A stretch of 64,000 nucleotides of DNA from Flavitalea sp966112615. GTDB lineage: Bacteria; Bacteroidota; Bacteroidia; Chitinophagales; Chitinophagaceae. Positions 1 to 7,131 of this stretch are shown here, piece by piece (position 1 is the stretch's first letter; each line of letters opens with the position of its first letter). The notes under the pieces are model-generated. The model did not search any database and was not told the DNA's origin. It saw only the letters and a list, made by a program, of their open reading frames with translations. The translations under genes were made by a program, and so were the position numbers. Location of the stretch: NCBI GenBank assembly GCA_966112615.1, contig CBHWDO010000014.1, positions 38,011 through 102,010 on the forward strand, in the 5' to 3' direction.

Positions 1-349
1 CGCCAACTATAACCTTGGAACTTCGGGGATCCTGGAAACCCGGCCAATGCTTTCTGACTATATTGAAAACCTGATTGACATAACTATCGGTGCGGCACTT
101 TCCTTTCAGTTGCCTGTTGTTTCTTACGTACTGACCAAAATAGGAATTGTAACTCCGGGTTTCCTCAGAACTTACAGGAAATATGCTTTTGTGGCCATCC
201 TGGTCATAGCAGCTATTATCACTCCATCACCAGACTGGATGAGCCAGATGCTGGTATGCGTTCCTCTCATTTTATTATACGAACTTAGCATTGTGATCTC
301 TGCAAGAGTATTCAAAAATGAAGAGAAGAAAATGCAGGAGTGGAATTAA
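1..349 (+). CDS. tatC: Sec-independent protein translocase TatC, C-terminal part
   Basis: TatC is the polytopic inner-membrane receptor of the twin-arginine pathway, which exports folded proteins. The gene is cut by the window edge. The reading frame is open from base 2, so the ATG at 47 is an internal methionine and not the start. The visible part, about 115 residues, has three hydrophobic segments separated by short polar loops, including a stretch with a conserved-looking TPSPDW motif, and ends in a charged Lys/Glu tail, as TatC proteins do. ActB and the sugar-isomerase-like protein in this window carry RR signal sequences that would use this pathway. rpiB follows after 20 bp on the same strand and may be cotranscribed. 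Confidence 0.85.
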   Translation, partial: ANYNLGTSGILETRPMLSDYIENLIDITIGAALSFQLPVVSYVLTKIGIVTPGFLRTYRKYAFVAILVIAAIITPSPDWMSQMLVCVPLILLYELSIVISARVFKNEEKKMQEWN

Positions 350-369
350 TTACTTCTAAATAACAAATC

Positions 370-822
370 ATGAGTCAGATCGATTTGTCGAAGCCAATTG
401 CTATTGGCAGCGACCATGCCGGCTTTGAATACAAGCAAAGAATGGTTGAATATCTTCAGAAAAAAGGATACGAGGTTAAGGATTACGGAGTGGGAGAAAA
501 CAAATCTGTGGATTATCCGGACTTCGCTCATCCTGTGGCCAGTGCAGTTGAAGAAGGTACAGCAGGCTGCGGAATTCTTTTTTGCGGGAGTGCAAATGGT
601 GTGGCCATTACAGCCAATAAACACCAAAAGATCAGGGCAGGACTGGCCTGGCAAACAGATGTAGCTAAACTTATCAGGCTGCACAATGATGCCAATGTGA
701 TCTGTTTACCAGCCCGTTTTGTAGCATTTGAAAATGCTGCTGATATGGTGGATATCTTCCTGGAAACAGCATTTGAAGGTGGAAGACACCAGAATCGTGT
801 AAATAAAATTTCCTGCGGTTAA
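370..822 (+). CDS. rpiB: Ribose-5-phosphate isomerase B
   Basis: Interconverts ribose-5-phosphate and ribulose-5-phosphate in the non-oxidative pentose phosphate pathway, in the cytoplasm. The 150-residue length is normal for RpiB/LacAB enzymes. Residues 13-18 read GSDHAG, the phosphate- and substrate-binding start of the family. Residues 66-77 (GCGILFCGSANG) hold the expected catalytic cysteine, C72. The segment ANKHQKIRAGL and the later NDANVICLPARF are also family hallmarks. The ATG at 370 is the only sensible start, 20 bp after tatC. No RpiA-type gene is present in the window. Confidence 0.95.
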   Translation: MSQIDLSKPIAIGSDHAGFEYKQRMVEYLQKKGYEVKDYGVGENKSVDYPDFAHPVASAVEEGTAGCGILFCGSANGVAITANKHQKIRAGLAWQTDVAKLIRLHNDANVICLPARFVAFENAADMVDIFLETAFEGGRHQNRVNKISCG

Positions 823-882
823 ACCTTGAAGGTTAGGGCAAGTCTATGGCTGCGTATTTTTTAAAATTTAAATACGTACAAA

Positions 883-1272
883 ATGAAAACAGCCAGAACC
901 CCTAAACTATTAACCTTTTTAGCATTTGCTGCATTTCTAACCGTATCACAACAGGCAGCAGCACAAGGTAAAAGAGACAGAATAGAAGACCGTATAGACA
1001 GGAAAGAAGATATCAGGGACAGGAAAGAAGACATCAGGGACAGAAGAGAAGACAAGATCGACAGAAAGGAAGACGTCAGGGATCGAAGAGAAGACAGGCG
1101 CGATGCAAAGCACAATGGCGGAAAACTCGACAGGCTGGAAGATAAAGTAGACAGGCGCGAAGATAAAAGGGACCTGAGAGAAGATAGAAGAGATAGAAAT
1201 GAAGACAAGAGAGATCGAAGAGAAAACAAAAGAGACCGTCGCGAAGATCGCCGTGACAGAAGGATACGATAA
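883..1272 (+). CDS. Secreted Arg/Asp/Glu-rich heptad-repeat protein
   Basis: Function unknown. After a lysine-rich start and a hydrophobic segment ending in QQAAAQG (about residues 1-29), which looks like a Sec signal peptide, nearly all of the mature protein (about 100 residues) consists of units of the form D-R-K/R-E-D-x-R with a period of seven residues, or 21 bp. One short break, near residues 79-84, reads KHNGGK. The composition is almost entirely R, D, E and K, with few hydrophobic residues, so it is more likely an extended salt-bridged single helix or a disordered polyampholyte than a globular enzyme. Similar DUF-like RD-rich proteins occur in Bacteroidota. The opposite strand is also open, but only as a low-complexity shadow. 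A terminator follows at 1311. Confidence 0.7.
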   Translation: MKTARTPKLLTFLAFAAFLTVSQQAAAQGKRDRIEDRIDRKEDIRDRKEDIRDRREDKIDRKEDVRDRREDRRDAKHNGGKLDRLEDKVDRREDKRDLREDRRDRNEDKRDRRENKRDRREDRRDRRIR

Positions 1273-1310
1273 CTGAATTATTCCCTATCGAAAATAGAGT
1301 ACCCAAAAAA

Positions 1311-1331
1311 GGTCCTGCAATCTGCAGGACC
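1311..1331. terminator. Bidirectional rho-independent terminator
   Basis: Arms GGTCCTGCA (1311-1319) and TGCAGGACC (1323-1331) form a perfect 9-bp stem with a 3-base loop. The stem is preceded by six A and followed by a T-rich run, so it can end transcription from both the RD-rich gene (+) and the LtaS-like gene (-), whose stop codon lies only 8 bp away. Confidence 0.85.
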
Positions 1332-1338
1332 TTTCTAA

Positions 1339-3438
1339 TTATTTATAGCCTTGTTTGTTATTCTTCAATAGCCATGAAGCCACCTGGTAATAAGCAATGG
1401 CTTTATCGGATAATGCCGGATCAACACTTACTTCCTTTGAACCTCCTGTTTTAAAATCAGGTTCAAATTCTTTTACCACCTCTTTTGGAGACTGTATAAC
1501 CAGTCGTTTATCCTGCAGGAAACCCAGTCCCTGGTAGGTACTGATAAATGCATGTTCCTTTCCATCAGGCACTGCGAGAATATTTCTTCCAAAGAACTTA
1601 GAAGTATAATCGAAATGCAGCAATCCAAGGATGGTGGGAGCGATATCGATCTGGGCAGTAAGTTTTTCAACCTTTTGCGGTTGAATATTTGAAGGACTGT
1701 AGATGATCATCGGGATATGATACCCAGTTACAGGTAACTCAACATATCCTGCACTTCCTGCACAGTGATCAGAAACGATCACAAAGATCGTATTGTTGAA
1801 CCAGGGTTTTGTACTGGCCTGTTTGATAAATCTTCCGATAGCATAATCAGTATACTTTACTGCTCCTTCCCTTACCTGCTTCTCAGGAGAAATATCAATT
1901 CGTCCTTCAGGATAAGTGAAAGGCCGGTGATTGGAAACGGTCATGATCTGTGTAAAGAAATTCTTCTTCTGATTGTAATTCTGATCAAGCTTATTGAGGG
2001 CCAGGTCAAAAAGATCCTCATCACAAACACCCCACACATTGGCAAAATCAACATCTTTCTTTGCAATGGCATCCCGATCGATCACTTCATATCCATTCCC
2101 TCCAAAGAATCCTTTCATGTTATCGAAATAACTATAACCACCATAGATATATTGGGTATTATAACCCTTGGTTCTGAATACATGTCCAAGAGTGAAAAGG
2201 TCATTATTGTTAGGACGCTTCACTACACTTTGTCCAGGCGTTGGTGGTATACTTAAAGACAATGCTTCCAACCCTCTTACAGTGCGGGTTCCGCTTGCAT
2301 AGAGGTTTGTGAAGAACATAGAGTGCTGGGACAGGCTATCCAAAAACGGGGTAATGTTCTGATCATTTCCAAAAGCATTCATGAAAGAGGCACTAAAACT
2401 TTCTACACTGATCAACACCACATTTTTTCTTTGCTCAGGTGCAGGATCATTGATGGTTCTTTCTATGCTGTATGGATTGCCTGTAAATGTTGAATATGGA
2501 TCTTTCAGGTCTTCACGAACTATATCGAAAGCTTTGTGCTCATTCAATGTTTTGTAATATTTGAAATAATCGAGCTCATTATTCATAAAGGCAGCAGTGA
2601 AGCTGTATAAGCCATTTCCTGCAAGTTCATTGGCATAACTGTTCTTACTGAACTTTTGCATGTCCTGCTTAATGAAAAGATTTACTCCTCCCACAATTGC
2701 CAGTAAGATCACTGCATTGATGGATCTGTATGTAAAACTTTGCTGATCCTTTACTGAAAGAGAAATATTTTTTCTGAAAAGAATGGTGAACATCAGCGCA
2801 AAGGTGAGTACAACACCCACAATAGCTTCAACAGGATATGACTCTTTGATATTTCCGATCACTTCTGTAGTATATACCAGGTAGTCAACTGCAATGAAAT
2901 TATATCGGGAGGAAAACTCATCCCAGAAAAAATATTCGCTGATAGTATTGAAAAAGATCAGGAAGAAATAGAGACTCACATCAAAAAACAAAACATACTT
3001 TCTCCATGAAAGCCTGAAAGCTGCGCTGGTAAAGCTTAAGAAAGTATATATGCAAAGTCGTGCAATGAAATAGATGATGATGAATTTGCGAAGGTCTTCA
3101 TTAAAATCTTTTGGGACAAGATCAGTAAAGATCAGGATCCCAATAATGACCAGGTAAATGCTGATCACCCATGGTCTGAGTTTTTTACTGTAAAGCTTTT
3201 CATTGGTAAACCAAACATGTAATACCAGCGGAATAGTGACTACAAGAGCAATAAAAAGATCGAAGAAAATTCCAATAGCAAACTGTCCGAGGATATTGGT
3301 AAAACTGAAATGTGCTTCATGCGTTGAGAACATGAGTACGATTCTGGTCAGCATACCAACGGCAAGATACACAAGTATGACAAGCCAAACCGGGGCAAAC
3401 CTGCTGTTCAGCAGGTTCCTGTTTTTTAAGAGCAACAT
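1339..3438 (-). CDS. LtaS-like phosphoglycerol transferase / sulfatase-fold membrane protein
   Basis: A 699-residue inner-membrane protein of the LTA-synthase-like branch of the alkaline phosphatase superfamily. The first 240 residues or so contain about five to six hydrophobic helices; the rest, from about residue 330 to 640, is a periplasmic sulfatase-fold domain. Metal-site motifs are visible: SVESFS near 344-349, a Thr-containing ASGTRTVRG segment that should hold the nucleophile, and VSDHCAGSAG near 565. Gram-negative Bacteroidota have no lipoteichoic acid, so the product is probably a phosphoglycerol or phosphoethanolamine decoration of a periplasmic glycan or lipid; this part is inference. 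The ATG at 3438 gives a normal N-terminus. The gene is monocistronic, between the terminators at 1311 and 3480. Confidence 0.85.
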   Translation of the reverse strand: MLLLKNRNLLNSRFAPVWLVILVYLAVGMLTRIVLMFSTHEAHFSFTNILGQFAIGIFFDLFIALVVTIPLVLHVWFTNEKLYSKKLRPWVISIYLVIIGILIFTDLVPKDFNEDLRKFIIIYFIARLCIYTFLSFTSAAFRLSWRKYVLFFDVSLYFFLIFFNTISEYFFWDEFSSRYNFIAVDYLVYTTEVIGNIKESYPVEAIVGVVLTFALMFTILFRKNISLSVKDQQSFTYRSINAVILLAIVGGVNLFIKQDMQKFSKNSYANELAGNGLYSFTAAFMNNELDYFKYYKTLNEHKAFDIVREDLKDPYSTFTGNPYSIERTINDPAPEQRKNVVLISVESFSASFMNAFGNDQNITPFLDSLSQHSMFFTNLYASGTRTVRGLEALSLSIPPTPGQSVVKRPNNNDLFTLGHVFRTKGYNTQYIYGGYSYFDNMKGFFGGNGYEVIDRDAIAKKDVDFANVWGVCDEDLFDLALNKLDQNYNQKKNFFTQIMTVSNHRPFTYPEGRIDISPEKQVREGAVKYTDYAIGRFIKQASTKPWFNNTIFVIVSDHCAGSAGYVELPVTGYHIPMIIYSPSNIQPQKVEKLTAQIDIAPTILGLLHFDYTSKFFGRNILAVPDGKEHAFISTYQGLGFLQDKRLVIQSPKEVVKEFEPDFKTGGSKEVSVDPALSDKAIAYYQVASWLLKNNKQGYK

Positions 3439-3479
3439 GATATAACGGGCATTTTAAGGGACTACTAAATTAAATAAAA

Positions 3480-3500
3480 AACCCGCCATGGAGGCGGGTT
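3480..3500 (-). terminator. Rho-independent terminator after the DHS-like gene
   Basis: Arms AACCCGCC (3480-3487) and GGCGGGTT (3493-3500) with a 5-base loop. On the minus strand the stem is followed by a T-rich tract (TTTTTATTTA). It lies 25 bp past the stop codon at 3526. Confidence 0.85.
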
Positions 3501-3525
3501 ATATTTTTTCGGTATAAGTAAACAC

Positions 3526-4500
3526 TTACCAACCAAGAATATAGGCGAAGATCAATGGAGCCACAATGGTAGCATCACTTTCGATCACATACTTTGGCGT
3601 ATGGATATCCAGTTTACCCCAGGTGATCTTTTCATTTGGAACAGCACCTGAGTAAGAACCGTAAGATGTTGTTGAATCAGAGATCTGGCAGAAATAACTC
3701 CAGAATGGAACATCATGCCATTCAAGATCCTGGTACATCATCGGAACCACGCAGATAGGGAAATCTCCTGCAATACCTCCACCTATCTGGAAGAATCCAA
3801 CACCCTTTCCACCGCTGTTTGCACGATACCACTCGGTTAACCAAACCATGTATTCAATACCGCTTTTTACAGTATGGGCTTTCAATTCACCCTTGATCAC
3901 GTAAGAAGCGAAGATATTACCGGTTGTACTGTCTTCCCATCCCGGAACAACAATAGGAATATTCTTTTCTGCTGCAGCAACAACCCAGCTATCCTTCGGA
4001 TCGATCTCATAATATTGCTTCAGATCACCGCTCTGAATGGCCTTGTACAGGAATTCATGCGGGAAATATCTTTCACCCTTAGCTTCTGCTTCAGTCCATT
4101 GGCGATGCAGGTGTGCCTGCAACCTGCGGAAAGCTTCCTCTTCAGGAATACAGGTATCCGTAACACGGTTAAAATGATTTTCCAGAAGATCCCATTCGTC
4201 CTGCGGAGTAAGATCACGGTAATTAGGAACACGCTTGTAATGCGAGTGTGCCACCAGGTTCATCACATCTTCCTCCAGGTTGGCACCGGTACAGCTGATG
4301 ATCGCGATCTTATCCTGGCGAATCATTTCTGCCAGTGAGATCCCAAGTTCCGCGGTACTCATTGCACCAGCCAGGGTAACCATCATTTTTCCACCTTCAA
4401 GCAGGTGCTGCTCATATCCTTTAGCTGCATCTACCAGCGCTGCCGCATTGAAGTGACGGTAATGGTGCTGGATAAAGTTAGAAACCGGACCTTTATTCAT
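3526..4500 (-). CDS. Deoxyhypusine synthase family protein lacking the catalytic lysine
   Basis: 324 residues from the ATG at 4500; the frame is open to 4617, but that extension resembles nothing in the family and would cover the promoter. The deoxyhypusine synthase fold is recognisable from AGAMSTAEL (44-52), the NAD-site TGANLEED (71-78), VPGWEDSTTGN (185-194), the glycine run GGG (240-242) and ITWGKL near the C-terminus. In eukaryotic DHS a GGGVVKHH motif carries the lysine that forms the aminobutyl imine; here the same place reads GGGIAGDF, so the lysine is absent. Bacteria lack the eIF5A substrate, and some bacterial homologues are linked to homospermidine or other polyamine synthesis. 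Whether this version uses NAD-dependent aminobutyl transfer is therefore open. Confidence 0.8.
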   Translation of the reverse strand: MNKGPVSNFIQHHYRHFNAAALVDAAKGYEQHLLEGGKMMVTLAGAMSTAELGISLAEMIRQDKIAIISCTGANLEEDVMNLVAHSHYKRVPNYRDLTPQDEWDLLENHFNRVTDTCIPEEEAFRRLQAHLHRQWTEAEAKGERYFPHEFLYKAIQSGDLKQYYEIDPKDSWVVAAAEKNIPIVVPGWEDSTTGNIFASYVIKGELKAHTVKSGIEYMVWLTEWYRANSGGKGVGFFQIGGGIAGDFPICVVPMMYQDLEWHDVPFWSYFCQISDSTTSYGSYSGAVPNEKITWGKLDIHTPKYVIESDATIVAPLIFAYILGW

Positions 4501-4530
4501 TTCTGTCTGTTTATTTTGATTAAGAACCGG

Positions 4531-4538
4531 CAAAGTTA
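4531..4538 (-). promoter_or_regulatory. -7 promoter box for the DHS-like gene
   Basis: On the minus strand this reads TAACTTTG, a perfect match to the Bacteroidota -7 consensus TAnnTTTG, ending 31 bp before the ATG at 4500. I see no clear TTTG -33 element at the usual spacing. Confidence 0.5.
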
Positions 4539-4575
4539 GCTGATTTGATAAATACTGATTCTTAAAAGAATGAAA

Positions 4576-4599
4576 ATGCCTTCCCGTGGGGGAAGGCAT
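4576..4599 (-). terminator. Terminator after the PepSY-like gene
   Basis: Arms ATGCCTTCCC (4576-4585) and GGGAAGGCAT (4590-4599) form a perfect 10-bp stem with a 4-base loop. On the minus strand it is followed by a T-rich stretch. It lies 38 bp past the stop codon at 4637 and separates that gene from the DHS-like gene. Confidence 0.85.
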
Positions 4600-4636
4600 C
4601 ACTGTAACAACAACCAACGGTCAAAAACCAGCTCGC

Positions 4637-5080
4637 TTAATTTTTCTTTTCTTTCTTGTATGACTGCCATCCCTGTACACCTACTGATTCAAGGACGATC
4701 TTCTGATCTGCATTCTCAAGAGTTACATAATAAGATGTCTGGCTCTCTGTTGCAATTTCGAACAGGTCGGTGATCCAGTATCCTTCATAATTCTTTTTGA
4801 GTTCAGAGGTAAGAACGATAGGCAACTGGTCAGAGGTAAGATTCCTTGTCAGTGCTACACGCTCACCTGAGTTTGTGTAGAATGCGAACAATACATTTCC
4901 GTTCAGGGTAAATGTGGCTTTATTGAGGCCATTCACAAGCGTCCATTCTACATTGGAAGCATTGTTGAATTCTTTCTGGAATGATTTGATAACCGTTTGG
5001 TTAACCTCAGCTACTGTATTAGCAAAAGAGCTAAGAGTGATAAAAGCTGTGGTAATGATGGATAAAAAAAACTTTTTCAT
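4637..5080 (-). CDS. Small secreted PepSY-like protein
   Basis: 147 residues with a clear Sec signal peptide: MKKFF, then a hydrophobic stretch to about residue 20 (SSFANTVAE). The mature part has alternating short strands (VEWTLVNGLNKATFTLNG, then SYYVTLENADQK), typical of the small secreted PepSY-like / BLIP-fold proteins common in Bacteroidota. It resembles the product of 8951-9388 in signal peptide, size, the N-terminal FxKxFxxAxxVxW pattern and the position of the L-P-x-x-L/V-x-S segment, so the two are probably distant paralogues. No enzymatic motif is visible; a periplasmic binding or inhibitory role is only a guess. It has its own promoter box at 5115 and terminator at 4576. Confidence 0.75.
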   Translation of the reverse strand: MKKFFLSIITTAFITLSSFANTVAEVNQTVIKSFQKEFNNASNVEWTLVNGLNKATFTLNGNVLFAFYTNSGERVALTRNLTSDQLPIVLTSELKKNYEGYWITDLFEIATESQTSYYVTLENADQKIVLESVGVQGWQSYKKEKKN

Positions 5081-5114
5081 GACTATAAGGTTTGCTTTTG
5101 TTTTGATTGCAGAA

Positions 5115-5122
5115 CAAATGTA
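5115..5122 (-). promoter_or_regulatory. -7 promoter box for the PepSY-like gene
   Basis: Minus strand TACATTTG matches TAnnTTTG exactly, 34 bp upstream of the ATG at 5080. A TTTA lies about 22 bp further upstream as a possible weak -33 element. Confidence 0.5.
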
Positions 5123-5346
5123 GAATGGATTTTAGCAGTGGAATAAACTACTTGATTAGCGGAGTTAAAGAAAGCTATACATTCAAAAAAAATCTCATTT
5201 CCGGAATTATGCATTGCATGGAACTCACGTCAGGCGTGCAATAGCGACGATATCTAAATTAAATCATAAAACGTGGTTAACTGCTCGTTAAGTTCCATTA
5301 ATAAAATATCAGGGGCGCGAAAGTTGCGTTTGAATTATATTTAAAT

Positions 5347-5919
5347 ATGAACTTCCTGGCTCATGCTTACCTTTCTTTTGGCAAACCTGACCTCTTGCTT
5401 GGCAATATGATCAGCGATTTTGTCAAGGGAAAAAAGAAATTTGATTATCCTCCCGGCATCCAGCAGGGGATTACACTGCATCGGGCCATCGACGACTTTA
5501 CCGATTGTCATCCTTTGGTGGCTGAGGCAAAGAATTTCTTTAGAAAAGATTACCGCCTGTACAGCGGCGCTTTCGTTGATGTGGTGTTTGATCATTTCCT
5601 TGCTAAAGAAATAGAAAACCTTCCACGGTTTTCAAATGAGGTCTATCAAAAGCTGGAACTGAATAGTCAGCACCACCCTGAAAACTTCCGCCCAGTATTT
5701 CAATCCATGCGGAAATATGACTGGCTGAAGAATTACCGTGAGAACTGGGGTATCGAGAGAAGCTTTACCGGACTTGTTCACCGCGCCAGGTATATGAATG
5801 ATGCCGATACAGCATTCAGATTGTTTGAAGACAACTATTCTGCGTTGAGCGACATCTACTCTGATTTCTTTCCACAACTATATTCTTTTTCAAGGAACTG
5901 GATGGATAAATATCTTTGA
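5347..5919 (+). CDS. Acyl carrier protein phosphodiesterase family protein (AcpH-like)
   Basis: 190 residues matching the ACP phosphodiesterase (AcpH, HD-fold) family. The N-terminus MNFLAHAYLS, then LGNMISDFVKG (about 19-29), HRAIDDFTD (about 46-54), and VFDHFLAKE (about 80-88) are the family signature; the His and Asp residues are the likely metal ligands. The known E. coli enzyme removes the 4'-phosphopantetheine arm from holo-ACP, giving apo-ACP. No acyl-carrier gene lies nearby, so substrate specificity is taken from the family alone. The ATG at 5347 directly opens the conserved N-terminus. The 266 bp upstream holds the promoter of the divergent PepSY-like gene and nothing else I can recognise. 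Confidence 0.85.
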   Translation: MNFLAHAYLSFGKPDLLLGNMISDFVKGKKKFDYPPGIQQGITLHRAIDDFTDCHPLVAEAKNFFRKDYRLYSGAFVDVVFDHFLAKEIENLPRFSNEVYQKLELNSQHHPENFRPVFQSMRKYDWLKNYRENWGIERSFTGLVHRARYMNDADTAFRLFEDNYSALSDIYSDFFPQLYSFSRNWMDKYL

Positions 5920-5935
5920 ACCCAATTTGAGGAGT

Positions 5936-6499
5936 ATGAAACAAATTAAAGTATTGATAGGGCTGATGATCGTTGGAAACCTGGCATTCGGTCAAACAAA
6001 ATTTCCAGTGCCGGATAAATCGCCCATGGATATGTGCTATTTCCCCGACAACTACCCTGTTCTGAAGATCCAAAATAAAGTGGCCGAACCGCCTGCCTGC
6101 CGAATTGTGTACAGCAGGCCTTTGAAGAATGGACGTAAAGTTTATGGCGAGCTGATTGAATTCGGAAAGATCTGGCGACTTGGAGCGAACGAGGCTACTG
6201 AACTGGAATTGTTCAAGGATGCAAAAGTGAATAACCAGAAAATCAGGAAAGGCAGATATTCCATGTTTGCCATCCCCTATCCTGATAAATGGACCATTAT
6301 AATTAATAAGGATACTGATGTGTGGGGTGCCTTTCAATATGATCAGAAAAAGGATGTAGCAAGATTTGATGTAAAAACAGAAAACCTGAATGATGCAGCC
6401 GAAGCCTTTACCATGTTCTTTGATAAGGGCAACGATAGCACGGCGAGGCTTGTCATCGCATGGGATAATATAAAAACTACCATACCTTTCGTTTTCTAA
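5936..6499 (+). CDS. DUF2911 secreted protein, first of a tandem pair
   Basis: 187 residues from the ATG at 5936, preceded closely by GAGGAGT; an in-frame TTG at 5927 is a poorer start. The signal peptide covers about residues 1-19, ending in AFGQ. The mature protein matches DUF2911: DKSPMDMCYFP, then RIVYSRPLKNGRKVYGELI, WRLGANEATELELF and KGRYSMFAIPYPDKW. The function of DUF2911 is unknown; the fold is probably an all-beta periplasmic domain. It shares a TAATG stop/start overlap with the next gene, a DUF2911 paralogue, which itself overlaps asnB in the same way, so the three are very likely translationally coupled. Confidence 0.85.
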   Translation: MKQIKVLIGLMIVGNLAFGQTKFPVPDKSPMDMCYFPDNYPVLKIQNKVAEPPACRIVYSRPLKNGRKVYGELIEFGKIWRLGANEATELELFKDAKVNNQKIRKGRYSMFAIPYPDKWTIIINKDTDVWGAFQYDQKKDVARFDVKTENLNDAAEAFTMFFDKGNDSTARLVIAWDNIKTTIPFVF

Positions 6500-7131
6500 T
6501 GAACCTATACCAATCAATCATTGCCGGATCCTGTGTATTTTTTGCCTGGTCTTGTAAACACCAGCCAGCTAATTCAAAAGTGATCCGTCACCAGGAAGCC
6601 ATCCAGCAATTAGAACATAAATCAGCCATTGCTAACCCACCCCTGGATAAATCTTCCATGGATGTGAGCTATTTCCCGCAGGACTTTACTGTTCAGAAAA
6701 TGGGAGGAAAAGTTTCAGACGATCCTGTGGCGAGGGTACTCTACAGCCGGCCGGCAGTTGGAGGAAGAACGATCTTCGGAGATATTGTGAAGTATGGAAA
6801 GCCCTGGAGACTTGGGGCCAATGAAGCAACAGAGATCGAGTTCTTTGAAGATGTAACCATCAATAATAAGGAGATCAAAAAAGGACGGTATACTTTATAC
6901 TGCATTCCTTATGAAAAATACTGGGAGCTGAAACTTAATTCCAGCCTGTATACCTGGGGTCTGAAGATCGATCCCCAATTCGATCTCTTTACTTTTAAAG
7001 TGAATACCGAAACACTTCCTTTCAAAATGGAATATTTGTCGATGCAGTTCATTCCTGATGGAAACGATATGGAACTGCAGATCTCATGGGATAGTGTAAA
7101 GGTTAGTCTGCCTATTAAACAGGGAATATAA
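6499..7131 (+). CDS. DUF2911 lipoprotein, second of a tandem pair
   Basis: 210 residues. A short signal ends in FFAWSC, so the protein is probably lipidated on that cysteine (about residue 19). A 30-residue linker precedes the DUF2911 domain, which closely repeats the upstream paralogue: DKSSMDVSYFP, ARVLYSRPAVGGRTIFGDIV, WRLGANEATEIEFF and KGRYTLYCIPYEKYW. The pair probably arose by tandem duplication, one copy being soluble in the periplasm and one membrane-anchored. Its ATG overlaps the stop of the first copy by one base, and its stop overlaps the asnB start. Confidence 0.85.
   Translation: MNLYQSIIAGSCVFFAWSCKHQPANSKVIRHQEAIQQLEHKSAIANPPLDKSSMDVSYFPQDFTVQKMGGKVSDDPVARVLYSRPAVGGRTIFGDIVKYGKPWRLGANEATEIEFFEDVTINNKEIKKGRYTLYCIPYEKYWELKLNSSLYTWGLKIDPQFDLFTFKVNTETLPFKMEYLSMQFIPDGNDMELQISWDSVKVSLPIKQGI

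Noticed and set aside
853..876. CGTATTT/AAATACG inverted repeat upstream of the RD-rich gene
   Set aside because: Only 7 AT-rich pairs around an AT-only loop; could be chance in this base composition.
861..1229. 122-residue open frame opposite the RD-rich gene, full of Leu/Ser
   Set aside because: It is the mirror of a low-complexity repeat; composition is an artefact of the Arg/Asp codons, and it has no start context or homology.
1339..3438. True lipoteichoic acid synthase
   Set aside because: The organism is Gram-negative; the fold fits but the polymer does not exist here, so only a general phosphoglycerol-transferase-like call is made.
3874..4338. 154-residue open frame on the plus strand inside the DHS-like gene
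   Set aside because: Antisense shadow of a well-supported gene; no recognisable domain.
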